Below the pieces are notes generated by a model. The model worked only from the letters and a program-made list of their open reading frames with translations, ran no database searches and was not told where the DNA came from. Below, piece by piece: positions 17,562 to 26,701 of a stretch of 64,000 nt of DNA. Both the position numbers and the translations under genes were made by a program. Numbering within the stretch: position 1 is the stretch's first letter; each line of letters starts with the position of its first letter. Source of the DNA: Lachnospira sp. (lineage in GTDB: Bacteria; Bacillota; Clostridia; Lachnospirales; Lachnospiraceae); the NCBI GenBank assembly GCA_015057605.1, contig SVDX01000002.1, positions 88,312-152,311 on the forward strand, written 5' to 3'.

Positions 17562-18782
17562 TTAGGAATTTTGCATTATCTTTTCGTTTGCAAACATTTT
17601 TCCAATAATAAATGTAATTATGATTGCTAATAAATATATACTAACAAGAGTAGCTGCTAACTGTCCTCCTGTAATAGTCTGTTCAAATATCGCCTTTAGA
17701 GCTGTAGGTCCATTGCAAATCGGAATAAGGTACTGTACTATACCTGTCTTTGCACTACCATACATAGTTGTTATTCCACCAAATATAACTATGAAATATA
17801 ATGGCAATACATATGAATTGGCTTCCTTAATTGTCTTAGCAAATACCGCAACAAGTGCTACCATTGCTACATAAAGGAATACCATACCGATTACAAGTGC
17901 TGTAATCTGTAAGAACTGCTCAACGGTAAAGTTTATAGCTAAGCCTTCAAATGCACTTGCATCTCCATCACCTAACATATTCTTTACTAATACCGGGAAG
18001 CCGACTACCATTGTGATTACATATATTGCAGCTGAAATTATTGATAAAATAATCAATGCTACAATCTTACCTGTAGCTATATTAACTCTTCTTACAGGAG
18101 TTATAAGAAGTGCTGTCATAGTACCTCTTTCTTTTTCTCCGGTAAATACATCAACACCCAAACTCATGGCTGTTGAAAACAGTAAAATAGATACCATATA
18201 AGGTATAATTGCACCAAGCATCTTGCCTGTCGCCTTCTCTGAATAATACAACTGCGACTGTTCATTTTTCATATCTACTGTAAAAATTGTAATTTTATTC
18301 AAATCAGTGATACGCTCTGTAAGCAAAACCTGTCTATATTGCTCAAGTAAAGCTGTATATTTAGCTCTTGCTGATGAAGAATAATCCTCTGATGGATTGT
18401 AATATGTATAAACATCAGGTATCACACTGCCATCAGCTTTGTTAATTCCTTCTGCAAAATTATCAGGAAATTCAATTATTAAATCAACATTGCCTTCCTT
18501 TATATCTTCCTTATAAGTCTCAAGCTTATCCTTATTCTCAAGCAAAGTAACGCTATCGTTAAGAGTTTCAGTAATAGCAACAAACTCCTTAGGTGCATTT
18601 ATCATAAATACAATAGACTGATGCTCTTCTACTTCCTTCTCAGCATTCGATATCATCATAAACATCAAGGCATATACACCAATCAATATTATTATTGGTA
18701 ATATAAACATTGAAAAAATCATTTTCTTATCTTTAAAAATTCTTGTAAGTTCTTTAATACAGATAATTTTAACTGTGCTCAT
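17562..18782 (-). CDS. ABC-2 type transporter permease, NatB-like
   Basis: Membrane subunit of an ABC exporter. It has 406 residues: an N-terminal helix, a large extracytoplasmic domain (about 45-195) and five or six C-terminal helices. Signatures include the ISVLLF-type helix followed by GEKERGTMTALLITPVRR, the coupling-helix motif of NatB/YhaP-type permeases. The best-known relative exports sodium, but substrates vary. Its ATG overlaps the stop of the ATPase gene by 1 nt (TAATG), so the two are translationally coupled. Confidence 0.9.
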   Translation of the reverse strand: MSTVKIICIKELTRIFKDKKMIFSMFILPIIILIGVYALMFMMISNAEKEVEEHQSIVFMINAPKEFVAITETLNDSVTLLENKDKLETYKEDIKEGNVDLIIEFPDNFAEGINKADGSVIPDVYTYYNPSEDYSSSARAKYTALLEQYRQVLLTERITDLNKITIFTVDMKNEQSQLYYSEKATGKMLGAIIPYMVSILLFSTAMSLGVDVFTGEKERGTMTALLITPVRRVNIATGKIVALIILSIISAAIYVITMVVGFPVLVKNMLGDGDASAFEGLAINFTVEQFLQITALVIGMVFLYVAMVALVAVFAKTIKEANSYVLPLYFIVIFGGITTMYGSAKTGIVQYLIPICNGPTALKAIFEQTITGGQLAATLVSIYLLAIIITFIIGKMFANEKIMQNS

Positions 18783-19558
18783 TATACTTCCTCCGAAACA
18801 TTATTCTTATAATATTCAAAAAATGCATCCTCTAAATCTGCTGCGTTAGTTTCTTTGAGTATCTCTTCTAAAGTACCCTCAGTAACCTTTTTGCCATTAA
18901 TAATAATTGCGATTCTGTCGCAAAGCTTTTGCGCCTCAGACATAATATGAGTTGAAATAAGCACTAATTTACCTTCATTCTTCATCTTAATAAGATAATC
19001 TGTAACAAGTCTTGCTGTTATAATATCAAGACCATTAGTAGGTTCATCAAAAATAAGTATATCAGGATTATGTACTAAAGACACTGCAATAGCAGCCTTT
19101 TGTTTCATACCTGTTGATAATTCTGAAACCTTCTTTTCTTCAAAATCCTTAATTCCAAAATATTCAAAAAGCTCAACTCTTCTTTCATCAATAACCTTTT
19201 GCTCAATTCCATGTAGCTTGCCAAAAAAATCAAACAAATACTTTGGTGTAAATTGTGGATCAAGCTTTATATCGTTAGTTAAAAAGCCAATCTTACCTCT
19301 TACATTCTTAGAGTCCTTAACCGTATCAAAGCCTTCTACAACAACTTCACCTTCTGTAGGTCTAAGTATCGTCGATATACATCTAAGTGTTGTTGTCTTG
19401 CCTGCACCATTAGGTCCTAACAATCCAAATATCTCACCTTTTTTTGCCTCAAAGCTTACACCATCAACAGCAACCTTAATATTACTCTTTGACTTAAGTT
19501 CAGCCATCTGCTTTTTGTTAAGCTTGTATATCTTGGTTAAATTATTAATCTGAATCAT
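18782..19558 (-). CDS. ABC transporter ATP-binding protein, NatA-like
   Basis: A 258-residue ATPase partner of the NatB-like permease. Walker A is GLLGPNGAGKTTT (about residues 48-60), the signature is LSTGMKQKAAIA, Walker B is ILIFDEPTNGLD, and the H-loop is STHIMSEA. The frame is open to a GTG at 19573, but GGAGGAG lies 6 nt before the ATG at 19556-19558, giving the standard N-terminus. It is first in a six-gene unit with its own strong promoter. Confidence 0.93.
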   Translation of the reverse strand: MIQINNLTKIYKLNKKQMAELKSKSNIKVAVDGVSFEAKKGEIFGLLGPNGAGKTTTLRCISTILRPTEGEVVVEGFDTVKDSKNVRGKIGFLTNDIKLDPQFTPKYLFDFFGKLHGIEQKVIDERRVELFEYFGIKDFEEKKVSELSTGMKQKAAIAVSLVHNPDILIFDEPTNGLDIITARLVTDYLIKMKNEGKLVLISTHIMSEAQKLCDRIAIIINGKKVTEGTLEEILKETNAADLEDAFFEYYKNNVSEEV

Positions 19559-19591
19559 CACATACTCCTCCACTTTTTAGTTTACCTATAT

Positions 19592-19620
19592 ATAATACCA
19601 TTTTGAGAATTTTGTGTCAA
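19592..19620 (-). promoter_or_regulatory. Strong sigma-A promoter of the natA unit
   Basis: TTGACA, 17 nt, TATTAT on the minus strand, 34 nt before the natA start. It is back to back with the deacetylase promoter; the two -35 boxes are 5 nt apart. Confidence 0.85.
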
Positions 19621-19625
19621 TTTAC

Positions 19626-19654
19626 TTGTGTAATTTTATAATAAATTGTATAAT
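19626..19654 (+). promoter_or_regulatory. Sigma-A promoter of the polysaccharide deacetylase gene
   Basis: TTGTGT, 17 nt, TATAAT, with the gene's ATG 32 nt downstream of the -10. Confidence 0.8.
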
Positions 19655-19685
19655 AAATATATGTTTTAAAACGGAGGACAATAAT

Positions 19686-20555
19686 ATGAAGATTTACAAG
19701 GTTTTTCCTAATGGAGCCAACAAAGTACTTACATTAAGCTACGACGATGGCAAGCATGCTGACAGACATTTAGTTAGCATGTTAAATGAATATGGTATCA
19801 AGGCGACCTTCAACCTTAATCCGGGTATGGAGGGCGATGAAAATAGAATCCCAATCAAAGAATGGCCAGCACTATATGAAGGTCATGAAGTTGCATGTCA
19901 TACACGTACTCATCCTACTATTGACCGTTGCCCTACTTTAGAGGTAATTGACGAGGTTCTATCTGACAAAATAGCTCTTGAGCAGATTTTCAAACGTCCA
20001 ATAAGAGGTCTTGCCTACCCTAACGGTTCGTACAGCACAAGAATTGAACGTATTTTAGAGGATATCGGCATCAAGCACGCAAGAATAGTTGGCGACTACT
20101 ATGGCGAGGTTATGGTAGCTAAGCAGACAAAGGAAGCATCCGGTTATGCAGTTGTTGGTGATACACACGGCTTTGCCTTCCCTACTAACTATCTTGAATG
20201 GAAAGCGACTTGCCACCACAATCACAATTTATTAGGTTTTGCAAATGATTTTGTTAACCTTAACAAAAAACAGCATTTATTCTTAATGTATGTATGGGGT
20301 CACAGCTATGAATTTGACAGAGATAACAATTGGGATATGATGGAAGAATTCTGTAAGACAGTTTCTAACCGCGAAGATATCTGGTACGCTACTAATATTG
20401 AAATCGTTGACTATATGGAAGCCTTTGACAGACTTCAGTTTTCAGCAGATTTAAGCTTTGTATATAACCCTTCTGTTATGTCAGTATGGTTATTAATTGA
20501 TGATAAGCGTGTTGTTGAAGTACCTGGTGGTGCTACAGTTGAGTTAAGTGAATAG
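19686..20555 (+). CDS. Polysaccharide deacetylase family protein
   Basis: A 289-residue carbohydrate esterase 4 (NodB-like) protein expected to remove acetyl groups from a polysaccharide or small amide. Motif 1 reads LSYDDGKHADR (the DD pair supplies the base and a metal ligand). Motif 2 is HTRTHP, giving the two metal-binding histidines. The chain lacks a signal peptide, so it may act in the cytosol on oligosaccharides. A GGAGG site precedes the ATG at 19686; longer in-frame starts lie upstream of the -10 box and are excluded. A bidirectional terminator follows. The physiological substrate is unknown. Confidence 0.9.
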   Translation: MKIYKVFPNGANKVLTLSYDDGKHADRHLVSMLNEYGIKATFNLNPGMEGDENRIPIKEWPALYEGHEVACHTRTHPTIDRCPTLEVIDEVLSDKIALEQIFKRPIRGLAYPNGSYSTRIERILEDIGIKHARIVGDYYGEVMVAKQTKEASGYAVVGDTHGFAFPTNYLEWKATCHHNHNLLGFANDFVNLNKKQHLFLMYVWGHSYEFDRDNNWDMMEEFCKTVSNREDIWYATNIEIVDYMEAFDRLQFSADLSFVYNPSVMSVWLLIDDKRVVEVPGGATVELSE

Positions 20556-20568
20556 ATTTTTGTAATAC

Positions 20569-20597
20569 AAAACCAGCGATTTAAGTCGCTGGTTTTT
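20569..20597. terminator. Bidirectional terminator between the deacetylase and sigma paralogue A
   Basis: AAAACCAGCGA / TCGCTGGTTTT forms an 11-bp stem with T-runs on both sides. The AACCAGCG stem core recurs in the terminator at 23497-23529. Confidence 0.85.
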
Positions 20598-20644
20598 ATG
20601 TATTTTTAGTTATTCGCTTTCACCGCTATACTTACAGGTGCATC

Positions 20645-23164
20645 TTACTCTTGGTTTTGTATATCAAGCTCAGTAAGTACATATTTTGTTCCGTTGTATG
20701 TGGCAACGCACCTATATGTACAATATAATTCGCCATCTAATTTAAATTTATCAATTTCAAATACAATCTCACTATCACTTGATGAGATGATTCTAAAGCT
20801 TCCTATATTCAGCGCATAATCCGGATTTTGTTCAGGTATTGGCATATATAAATAACCATTATTATCGGTAAATAAATTTTCCACTCCGTTATAGTAAGGA
20901 GTAATTTTATTTAATACTTCATCTGAAATATATTCTCTTATATGCGCATTAACTTCGTCTACACTATTACAGCATTCAATTTGTACAACTGTTGATGTCC
21001 ATGTTATCCCTTGGCTTTGCATATAATCATCACTCAAAATAACAGGGGAATAAGCACAATTTATTCCAAATTGTTCATAGCATGACATAGAACCCACCAA
21101 TCGTAATACAATTTGACTATACTTTATATCTTCCAAAATTGTTGAATTTCCAGATAAAGTGATATTTTGCTCATCCAACAGAATATAACCAAAACATCTA
21201 TAATATGTATCCGGATTAGCATCTATTACTACCGTGCCCGTTAAACTTTCACAGTCATCAAATGTTCCATTCATCGACTTTACCGTAGAAGGGATTCTAG
21301 GCGCTGTCACCATATTATAACAATGTTGAAATGTATAATCCATATCAACTACTGGATAACCTAAGATTTCACTTTCAATTTCTTCATAACTTGTTTTTGA
21401 CCTATCCTTTACTACAACTTGCCATCCAAATCCTTCCGCATAACGATACTCATAATCCTTTGTAAAATAGATATCTCCTGTTTCTGCTTTATCGCAAATA
21501 AAGTTTCCTGCAACTAAAGTTTCTCCTGTTGATTTTCTGTAGTATGTACAACCCTCTGGTATTGAAAAGCCATCTATTCTTTCAATATCAGTTATAACAT
21601 AATTGCTTCCATTGTATGTAAGCGTTATTACCTCAACAGAATCCACAATTCCTCCATACATCATTTTAGTAACTTCAAATACAATTTCATTATCAGAAGC
21701 AGACACAACTAAAACACTATCTTCAGACCAAAAATATCCTTCATCTCTACTCATTGCCATATATAGATTGCCATCATAAACAAATAAATTTTCAACCCCA
21801 TTATATACAGGTGTAATAGTATTTAAAATATTTTCAGAAAAATATTTATTAATATCTGCAGTAACCTCGTCTACATTTTTACAACAATCTATTTTACATG
21901 CAAACTCCGCCCAATTAAAACCTTGACTCTTCATATAACTTATTAATTCTTCCGAATAGTTTATTTCCCAGTTACAGCACACACCATATATATAATAGTT
22001 TGAATACTTATCAAGCATTCTTTTTGCAATAGCCTCAGCTTTTGTATCACTTGTATCTTTCAAATCTGATAATTTACTAGAGGCTCCTGATAAGATTATA
22101 TTTTGTTCATCAATACAAGTACCTCCAAAACATCCGTCATAGCTGTCAGGATTAGCATCAATTGTCACTGTACCTGTTAAGCTTTCACAGCCATAAAATG
22201 TTCTATTCATTGACTTTACAGTAAAAGGTATTTTAGGTGCTGTAACCATATTTACACAACCTTCAAATGTACTATCCATATTAACTACTGGAAGATATGA
22301 AATTTCACTTTTTATTTCTTCATAACTTGTTTTTGTCTTGTCCTTTACCGAAACACTCCAAGTATTTCCATAATGTGTATACACATAGTCATTAGTATGA
22401 TGTTCATATCCATGCATTAAACCAACTGTAGGATTTTCTACTCTTTCTTCTGTCGGTTTTTCTATTCTTCCTGAACTTGACTCCTCTGTCGCCTTTGTCT
22501 GTGCCTCTTCTTTATTGTATCCAATCTTTCGAAGCGCCTCTTTTACTGTATTTGTATTTAGTGCAAATATCAACAAACATGCCGCCAAAGCTACAACAAA
22601 TACACCAGTCAAAGCCTTTTTCATCTTTGACTTTGCTCTGAATATATTAGAGCTTACAGTGTTTTCTGCTATGTCAAGTTCTTTTGCGATGTCCTTTTGC
22701 TTCATATCATTGTAATAATAACCTACTACGCAGTTTTTCTCATCTTCTGTAAGCTCAGTATTGATTACTTCTCTAACCTTATCTTGTTTTTCCTTGCTTA
22801 AAACCACTTCTTCTGGAAGCATGTTGTTGTCATCTGCAAGGTCGTTAAAGCTTTCATCCTCACCTAATAGCACATATTTTCCATTCTTTCTTAAAAAATC
22901 ATATGTTCTTCTCTTAGCAATTGTAGCGGCCCAATTCAAAAAGTCATCCGTTTCATTAAGCTTTGAAATGTTCTTGCTTATATCAAAATAAGCATCCTGC
23001 ATTATGTCCTGAATTACATCTTCATTCTTGTAATCACTATTTAATGTGTTAGCAATACATACATATATGTAGCCCTTCGACTCTTCATATATGGTTGAAA
23101 ATGCATCCTCATTACCTTTTTTATAATTTTCTAGTGCTTCTCTTAATTCATTTGTTAGCTTCAT
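20645..23164 (-). CDS. Sigma-TM-LRR protein A: ECF sigma factor fused to a membrane helix and LRR ectodomain
   Basis: An 839-residue hybrid. Residues 1-95 are sigma-70 region 2 (DVIQDIMQDAYFDI is the core-binding helix). About 133-182 are region 4, with helix-turn-helix DIAKELDIAENTVSSNIFRAKSK. A single helix (about 185-202, GVFVVALAACLLIFA) follows. The remainder looks extracellular: two rounds of a GD-YYT-DY beta module, AP-IP-TV...TF-GC leucine-rich repeats, a TIDANP...CF...LSG cap and a Cys-containing module (CC...NLF.YDGNLYM). It carries fewer repeats than B or C. Its ATG lies 1 nt after the small partner gene, under the shared ECF-like promoter. Likely a membrane-held sigma factor controlled by an outside signal. 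No separate anti-sigma gene is adjacent. Confidence 0.88.
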   Translation of the reverse strand: MKLTNELREALENYKKGNEDAFSTIYEESKGYIYVCIANTLNSDYKNEDVIQDIMQDAYFDISKNISKLNETDDFLNWAATIAKRRTYDFLRKNGKYVLLGEDESFNDLADDNNMLPEEVVLSKEKQDKVREVINTELTEDEKNCVVGYYYNDMKQKDIAKELDIAENTVSSNIFRAKSKMKKALTGVFVVALAACLLIFALNTNTVKEALRKIGYNKEEAQTKATEESSSGRIEKPTEERVENPTVGLMHGYEHHTNDYVYTHYGNTWSVSVKDKTKTSYEEIKSEISYLPVVNMDSTFEGCVNMVTAPKIPFTVKSMNRTFYGCESLTGTVTIDANPDSYDGCFGGTCIDEQNIILSGASSKLSDLKDTSDTKAEAIAKRMLDKYSNYYIYGVCCNWEINYSEELISYMKSQGFNWAEFACKIDCCKNVDEVTADINKYFSENILNTITPVYNGVENLFVYDGNLYMAMSRDEGYFWSEDSVLVVSASDNEIVFEVTKMMYGGIVDSVEVITLTYNGSNYVITDIERIDGFSIPEGCTYYRKSTGETLVAGNFICDKAETGDIYFTKDYEYRYAEGFGWQVVVKDRSKTSYEEIESEILGYPVVDMDYTFQHCYNMVTAPRIPSTVKSMNGTFDDCESLTGTVVIDANPDTYYRCFGYILLDEQNITLSGNSTILEDIKYSQIVLRLVGSMSCYEQFGINCAYSPVILSDDYMQSQGITWTSTVVQIECCNSVDEVNAHIREYISDEVLNKITPYYNGVENLFTDNNGYLYMPIPEQNPDYALNIGSFRIISSSDSEIVFEIDKFKLDGELYCTYRCVATYNGTKYVLTELDIQNQE

Positions 23165-23165
23165 T

Positions 23166-23399
23166 TTACATTTCTACCTTTCTTAAAACAATTCGACTTT
23201 TTTTAGTGTACATTATGCCATCAATAATATCTCCAAACACCTCTATGCACTGGCCTTTATTTATAAACACATTATCTTTTACGGACTGATATCCCTTTGA
23301 TATTACTTTGTATTTTTCATTCAGACTCTGTACTTCATATATGCAAAAGTCACCTTTTATAATCGGATTTGAAATAATTACTCCAACTATTTTTTTCAT
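23166..23399 (-). CDS. Small OB-fold-like partner of sigma-TM-LRR A
   Basis: A 77-residue soluble protein, predicted all-beta, with the pattern G-V-I...P...Y.V....YKVISK.YQ.VKDN.FIN.GQ.IEV.G.I......KKSRI.LRK, found in all four small paralogues. Alternating hydrophobics and the GQ/G turns recall an OB fold, hence possible nucleic-acid or protein binding. No helix suggests a membrane or classical anti-sigma domain. AGAGGT precedes the ATG. The stop is 1 nt from the sigma gene, so the two are co-translated. Function unknown; a regulator or assembly partner of the sigma protein is my inference. Confidence 0.82.
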   Translation of the reverse strand: MKKIVGVIISNPIIKGDFCIYEVQSLNEKYKVISKGYQSVKDNVFINKGQCIEVFGDIIDGIMYTKKSRIVLRKVEM

Positions 23400-23430
23400 A
23401 TTAGACCTCTTTTCTTAAGGTTTCTAATAA

Positions 23431-23461
23431 TATAGTCGTAGCATGTTCAAAAAAGCTTGCA
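23431..23461 (-). promoter_or_regulatory. ECF-type promoter of sigma pair A
   Basis: On the minus strand TGCAAGC at 23455-23461 and CGACTATA at 23431-23438, with 16 nt between them. The spacing from TGCAA to CTATA is identical in the four small-protein/sigma pairs. It resembles ECF promoters (AAC -35, CGxC -10) rather than TTGACA/TATAAT. Confidence 0.7.
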
Positions 23462-23496
23462 AAAATATTTTAATATTTTTATATAATTAATGTCAA

Positions 23497-23529
23497 CAAA
23501 AACCAGCGATTATTAAACCGCTGGTTTTA
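23497..23529 (-). terminator. Terminator of sigma pair B
   Basis: AAAACCAGCGGTTTAATAATCGCTGGTTTT on the minus strand forms a stem with a short loop and T-run just after the stop at 23540. Its core matches the terminator after paralogue A. Confidence 0.82.
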
Positions 23530-23539
23530 TGTAATTTAG

Positions 23540-26314
23540 TTATTCACTTTTTATGATTTCGAGTATGGTATATTCACATTCATATAGCGCTACTCCATCA
23601 GAAAATTCTGTTACTACAAAGCTTTCACCTACTGTTTTTCCTATTGCAGCTGTCAAATCCGTCCAGAGAGATATACTATCAATATTCACTACAAACTCTT
23701 TATCTTCCTTATCAACCCATTCCTCTTCATTTTCACTAATATACCTCATTCTACAAGATACTTTAATTACATCCCCATATTCTAATACATTCTTATTAGC
23801 TTCAATTTTATCAGTTGTTAACTTTATATCAGCTAACTTCTCAGATTCTCCTTTTATTGTTAGGTTTTGTCTCGAAAAATCAAGTCCATAAAAACATTCA
23901 TTATAAATAATCGGATTTGAATCTATTACTACTGTTCCTGTAAGATTAGTACAACCTGCAAATGTTCTATATAAGCATACAACCGTACTTGGTATAACCG
24001 ACGCTGACTCAATACTAGTACAGCCTTCAAAGGTTCTCTCTAAATTCGCAACATCAGGGATATTTGGTGCTTTTATTAAGCTTGTACAACCCGCAAATGT
24101 TCCCTTTAATCTAATAACTTCATCACCAAATGATGGTGCTTCTTTCATGTTAGTACAGCCTGCAAATGTTCCGCTTAAGTCAATACTCCCAATAATACCG
24201 ATAATGTCTTCATATTTTTCTTTTGTAATATCTTTAACCTTTACTGTCCAAACACCATACTCTATGAGCGTTGCTTCAGCCTCACATGTATATTCATAAT
24301 CCCTTGTAATAATTTTATCACCCGTATAATCATTTGCAAACTCATATGATGGATAAAAAATAAAATCACCATCATACACTGTAGTTTTATCCTCTGATTC
24401 ATCATAGAATCCAATAACCTCTGGTACTACAATTGAATATGCTCCTGTGTCTTTTATTTCAGAAAGAAGTGTTGAGGAACCTGATAAATTAATCTTTTGC
24501 GCTACTATTCTTACTCCTTTAAAACAGTCTTCATAATTATCTGGCGATGCATTTATAATAATATCTCCTGTTAGACTAGTGCAGCCTGCAAATGTTGCAT
24601 TCATAGATGTAACTGATTCCGGTATTACTGGTGCTTTTACTAAACTTGTGCAACCTTCAAATGTTGATGGCAAACCCTCAACTAATTTTGGTATTGCCGG
24701 TGCTTCTACTAAACTTGTACAGCCATAAAATGTACTATTTAGTCGTGTAATCAATTCTGGTATTACTGGCGCTTTTACCAAACTTGTGCAACCATAAAAT
24801 GTCCAATCCAAACCTAATTCTACAACTGATTTTGGTATTACTGGCGCTTCTACCAAACTTGTGCAACCTTCAAATGCTGAAGCCAGATTATCAACTGACT
24901 CTGGTATTACTGGTGCTTCTACCAAACTTGTGCAACCTCGAAATGCTCCACCCATATTTGTAACCGATTTTGGTATTACTGGTGCTTCTACCAAACTTGT
25001 ACAGCCAGAAAATGTTCCACCCAATCCTTCAACTAATTCCGGTATTACTGGTGCTTTTACTAAGCTTTCGCAGCCTTCAAATGTATCATACAGATTTATA
25101 ATCGTTTTTGGTAGTTCTGGCGCTTTTACCAAACTTTTACAGCCTGAAAATGTATATGACATATCTGTAACCGTTTCTGGTATTACTGGTGCTTCTACCA
25201 AACTCTTACAGCCTGAAAATGTATATGACATATCTGTAACCGTTTCTGGTATTACCGGTGCTTCTACCAAACTTGTACAACCTTGAAATGTAGCAGACAT
25301 ATTCGTAACTGTATCCGGTATTACTGGTGCCTTAATAAGCTGAGTACAATCTGCAAAAGTACTTGCCATCGACACAAGTGGTTCACCTGCTATAGTAGGC
25401 ATTATTGCTTCATATTCTCGCTTATTAGTATTATCAACTTTTAATTTCCAAATACCTTCTGTTCGAATATACATGTAATCTGCTGTCAATAAATAGTCTC
25501 CATCTGAAAGCGTTTTTAAAAACTTTTCGCCTGCTAGATATGTTTTATTAGTTTTTGCAGAATGATACTGGCAGCCTTCTGGTATTATCTCCTTACCAAA
25601 CTCCTCTACCACACTTGGTTCTTCTACCTCGCTTGCTTGTTCACTTGACTCCTCTGTCGCCTTTGTCTGGGCCTCTTCTTTATTGTAGCCAATCTTACGA
25701 AGTGCCTCTTTTACTGCATTCGTATTTAACGCAAATATCAACAGACACGCCGCTAACGCTACAACAAATACGCCACTCAAAGCCTTTTTCATCTTAGACT
25801 TTGCTCTAAAAATGTTTGATTTCACTGTATTTTCAGGCATATCAAGCTCTTTTGCTATGTCCTTTTGTTTCATGTCATTGTAATAGAAGCCTACAACACA
25901 GTTCTTCTCATCCTCTGTAAGCTCTGTGTTGATTACTTCTCTTACCTTTTCTTGTTTTTCCTTACTTAATACTACTTCTTCTGGAAGCATGTTGTTATCC
26001 GAAAGATCATCGAAGCTTTCATCTTCACCTAATAATACATATTTGCCAGCTTTCTTTAAAGCACGATATGCTTTTCTTGTTGATATTGTCTTTGCCCATG
26101 GTAAAAAGCTTTCAACATTTTCTAAACCTTTAAGATTCTTGCTAATTTCAAGATATGTATCCTGCATAACATCATTTATCATATCTTCGTCATTCTTTAA
26201 AATGCTTTTAAGATTAGCATAAATGTATCTGTTAGATTCTTCGTATATAATAGAAAATGCATTTTCATCGCCTTGTAAATAATTTTCAATTGCCACCTTT
26301 AATGTTTCGTTCAT
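23540..26314 (-). CDS. Sigma-TM-LRR protein B: ECF sigma factor with 14-repeat LRR ectodomain
   Basis: A 924-residue hybrid. Sigma region 2 is at about 14-80 (clearly diverged from A and C), region 4 at about 130-178 and the membrane helix at about 180-198, both nearly identical to A and C. A linker follows, then about eleven consecutive 23-residue repeats of the form SLVEAPVIPETVTDMSYTFSGC, a TGDIIINASP...CF cap, a second short block of three repeats with another cap, and a C-terminal beta segment. The repeats resemble BspA/DUF285-type surface LRRs. The ATG is 8 nt after the small partner's stop. Expected to sit in the membrane with the sigma domain inside and the repeats outside. Confidence 0.9.
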   Translation of the reverse strand: MNETLKVAIENYLQGDENAFSIIYEESNRYIYANLKSILKNDEDMINDVMQDTYLEISKNLKGLENVESFLPWAKTISTRKAYRALKKAGKYVLLGEDESFDDLSDNNMLPEEVVLSKEKQEKVREVINTELTEDEKNCVVGFYYNDMKQKDIAKELDMPENTVKSNIFRAKSKMKKALSGVFVVALAACLLIFALNTNAVKEALRKIGYNKEEAQTKATEESSEQASEVEEPSVVEEFGKEIIPEGCQYHSAKTNKTYLAGEKFLKTLSDGDYLLTADYMYIRTEGIWKLKVDNTNKREYEAIMPTIAGEPLVSMASTFADCTQLIKAPVIPDTVTNMSATFQGCTSLVEAPVIPETVTDMSYTFSGCKSLVEAPVIPETVTDMSYTFSGCKSLVKAPELPKTIINLYDTFEGCESLVKAPVIPELVEGLGGTFSGCTSLVEAPVIPKSVTNMGGAFRGCTSLVEAPVIPESVDNLASAFEGCTSLVEAPVIPKSVVELGLDWTFYGCTSLVKAPVIPELITRLNSTFYGCTSLVEAPAIPKLVEGLPSTFEGCTSLVKAPVIPESVTSMNATFAGCTSLTGDIIINASPDNYEDCFKGVRIVAQKINLSGSSTLLSEIKDTGAYSIVVPEVIGFYDESEDKTTVYDGDFIFYPSYEFANDYTGDKIITRDYEYTCEAEATLIEYGVWTVKVKDITKEKYEDIIGIIGSIDLSGTFAGCTNMKEAPSFGDEVIRLKGTFAGCTSLIKAPNIPDVANLERTFEGCTSIESASVIPSTVVCLYRTFAGCTNLTGTVVIDSNPIIYNECFYGLDFSRQNLTIKGESEKLADIKLTTDKIEANKNVLEYGDVIKVSCRMRYISENEEEWVDKEDKEFVVNIDSISLWTDLTAAIGKTVGESFVVTEFSDGVALYECEYTILEIIKSE
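24585..25355 (-). repeat. Tandem 69-bp coding repeats (LRR array of protein B)
   Basis: About eleven units of 69 bp, recognised on the plus strand by recurring GGTATTACTGGTGCTTCTAC and ACAGCC...AATGT blocks. Each encodes one 23-residue repeat, so gain or loss of a unit keeps the frame. Confidence 0.9.
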
Positions 26315-26322
26315 TTGTTTAC

Positions 26323-26547
26323 CTACTTTCTTATCCTTATATTACTTGTTTTTGAATAAATTGTATCACCTATGATTTCACCAGTTATTGTAATTATCTG
26401 TCCTTTGTTTACAAATATCCTATCCTTAACTGCCTGATAATCCTTCGATACTACTTTGTATCTTTTGTTATTCATTTCTATCTCATATATACAATTATCA
26501 TCTTGTATTATAGGAATATCAACAACTTTTCCACTCATTACCTCCAT
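26323..26547 (-). CDS. Small OB-fold-like partner of sigma-TM-LRR B
   Basis: A 74-residue member of the small beta-rich family, with YEIEMNNKRYKVVSKDYQAVKDR and GQIITITGEIIG. The frame is open to 26610, but AAGGAGGT lies about 8 nt before the ATG at 26545-26547, and this start aligns with the paralogues. The longer version would run through the shared ECF promoter. It precedes sigma gene B by 8 nt. Soluble, with no cysteines conserved among paralogues. Role unknown. Confidence 0.82.
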   Translation of the reverse strand: MEVMSGKVVDIPIIQDDNCIYEIEMNNKRYKVVSKDYQAVKDRIFVNKGQIITITGEIIGDTIYSKTSNIRIRK

Positions 26548-26578
26548 ATACTGTACCTCCTTTTTTATCCGTACACTA

Positions 26579-26609
26579 AATAGAGTCTCCAAATATATAA
26601 AAGGTTGCA
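26579..26609 (-). promoter_or_regulatory. ECF-type promoter of sigma pair B
   Basis: TGCAACCTTT at 26600-26609 on the minus strand, with CTATT aligned to the CTATA of the other pairs at the same distance. The bases before it are ACT rather than CGA. Confidence 0.65.
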
Positions 26610-26650
26610 ACTTTTTTCATTTTTTATCATTTTTATTATTATAACACGAG

Positions 26651-26689
26651 AAAATGCCTTTGACCATATAGTAGGTCAAAGGCATTTTT
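26651..26689 (-). terminator. Terminator of sigma pair C
   Basis: AAAATGCCTTTGACC / GGTCAAAGGCATTTTT forms a 15-bp stem with T-runs on both strands. It lies 13 nt after the distal reading frame at 26702, not after the premature stop at 27060, so the original gene end is here. Confidence 0.9.
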
Positions 26690-26701
26690 AGGATTTATAA
26701 A

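Noticed and set aside
24861..25286. 141-codon plus-strand frame with repeated GITGASTKL units
   Set aside because: It is the antisense reading of the 69-bp LRR repeats of gene B. Repeat periodicity divisible by three keeps several frames open, and there is no ribosome site.
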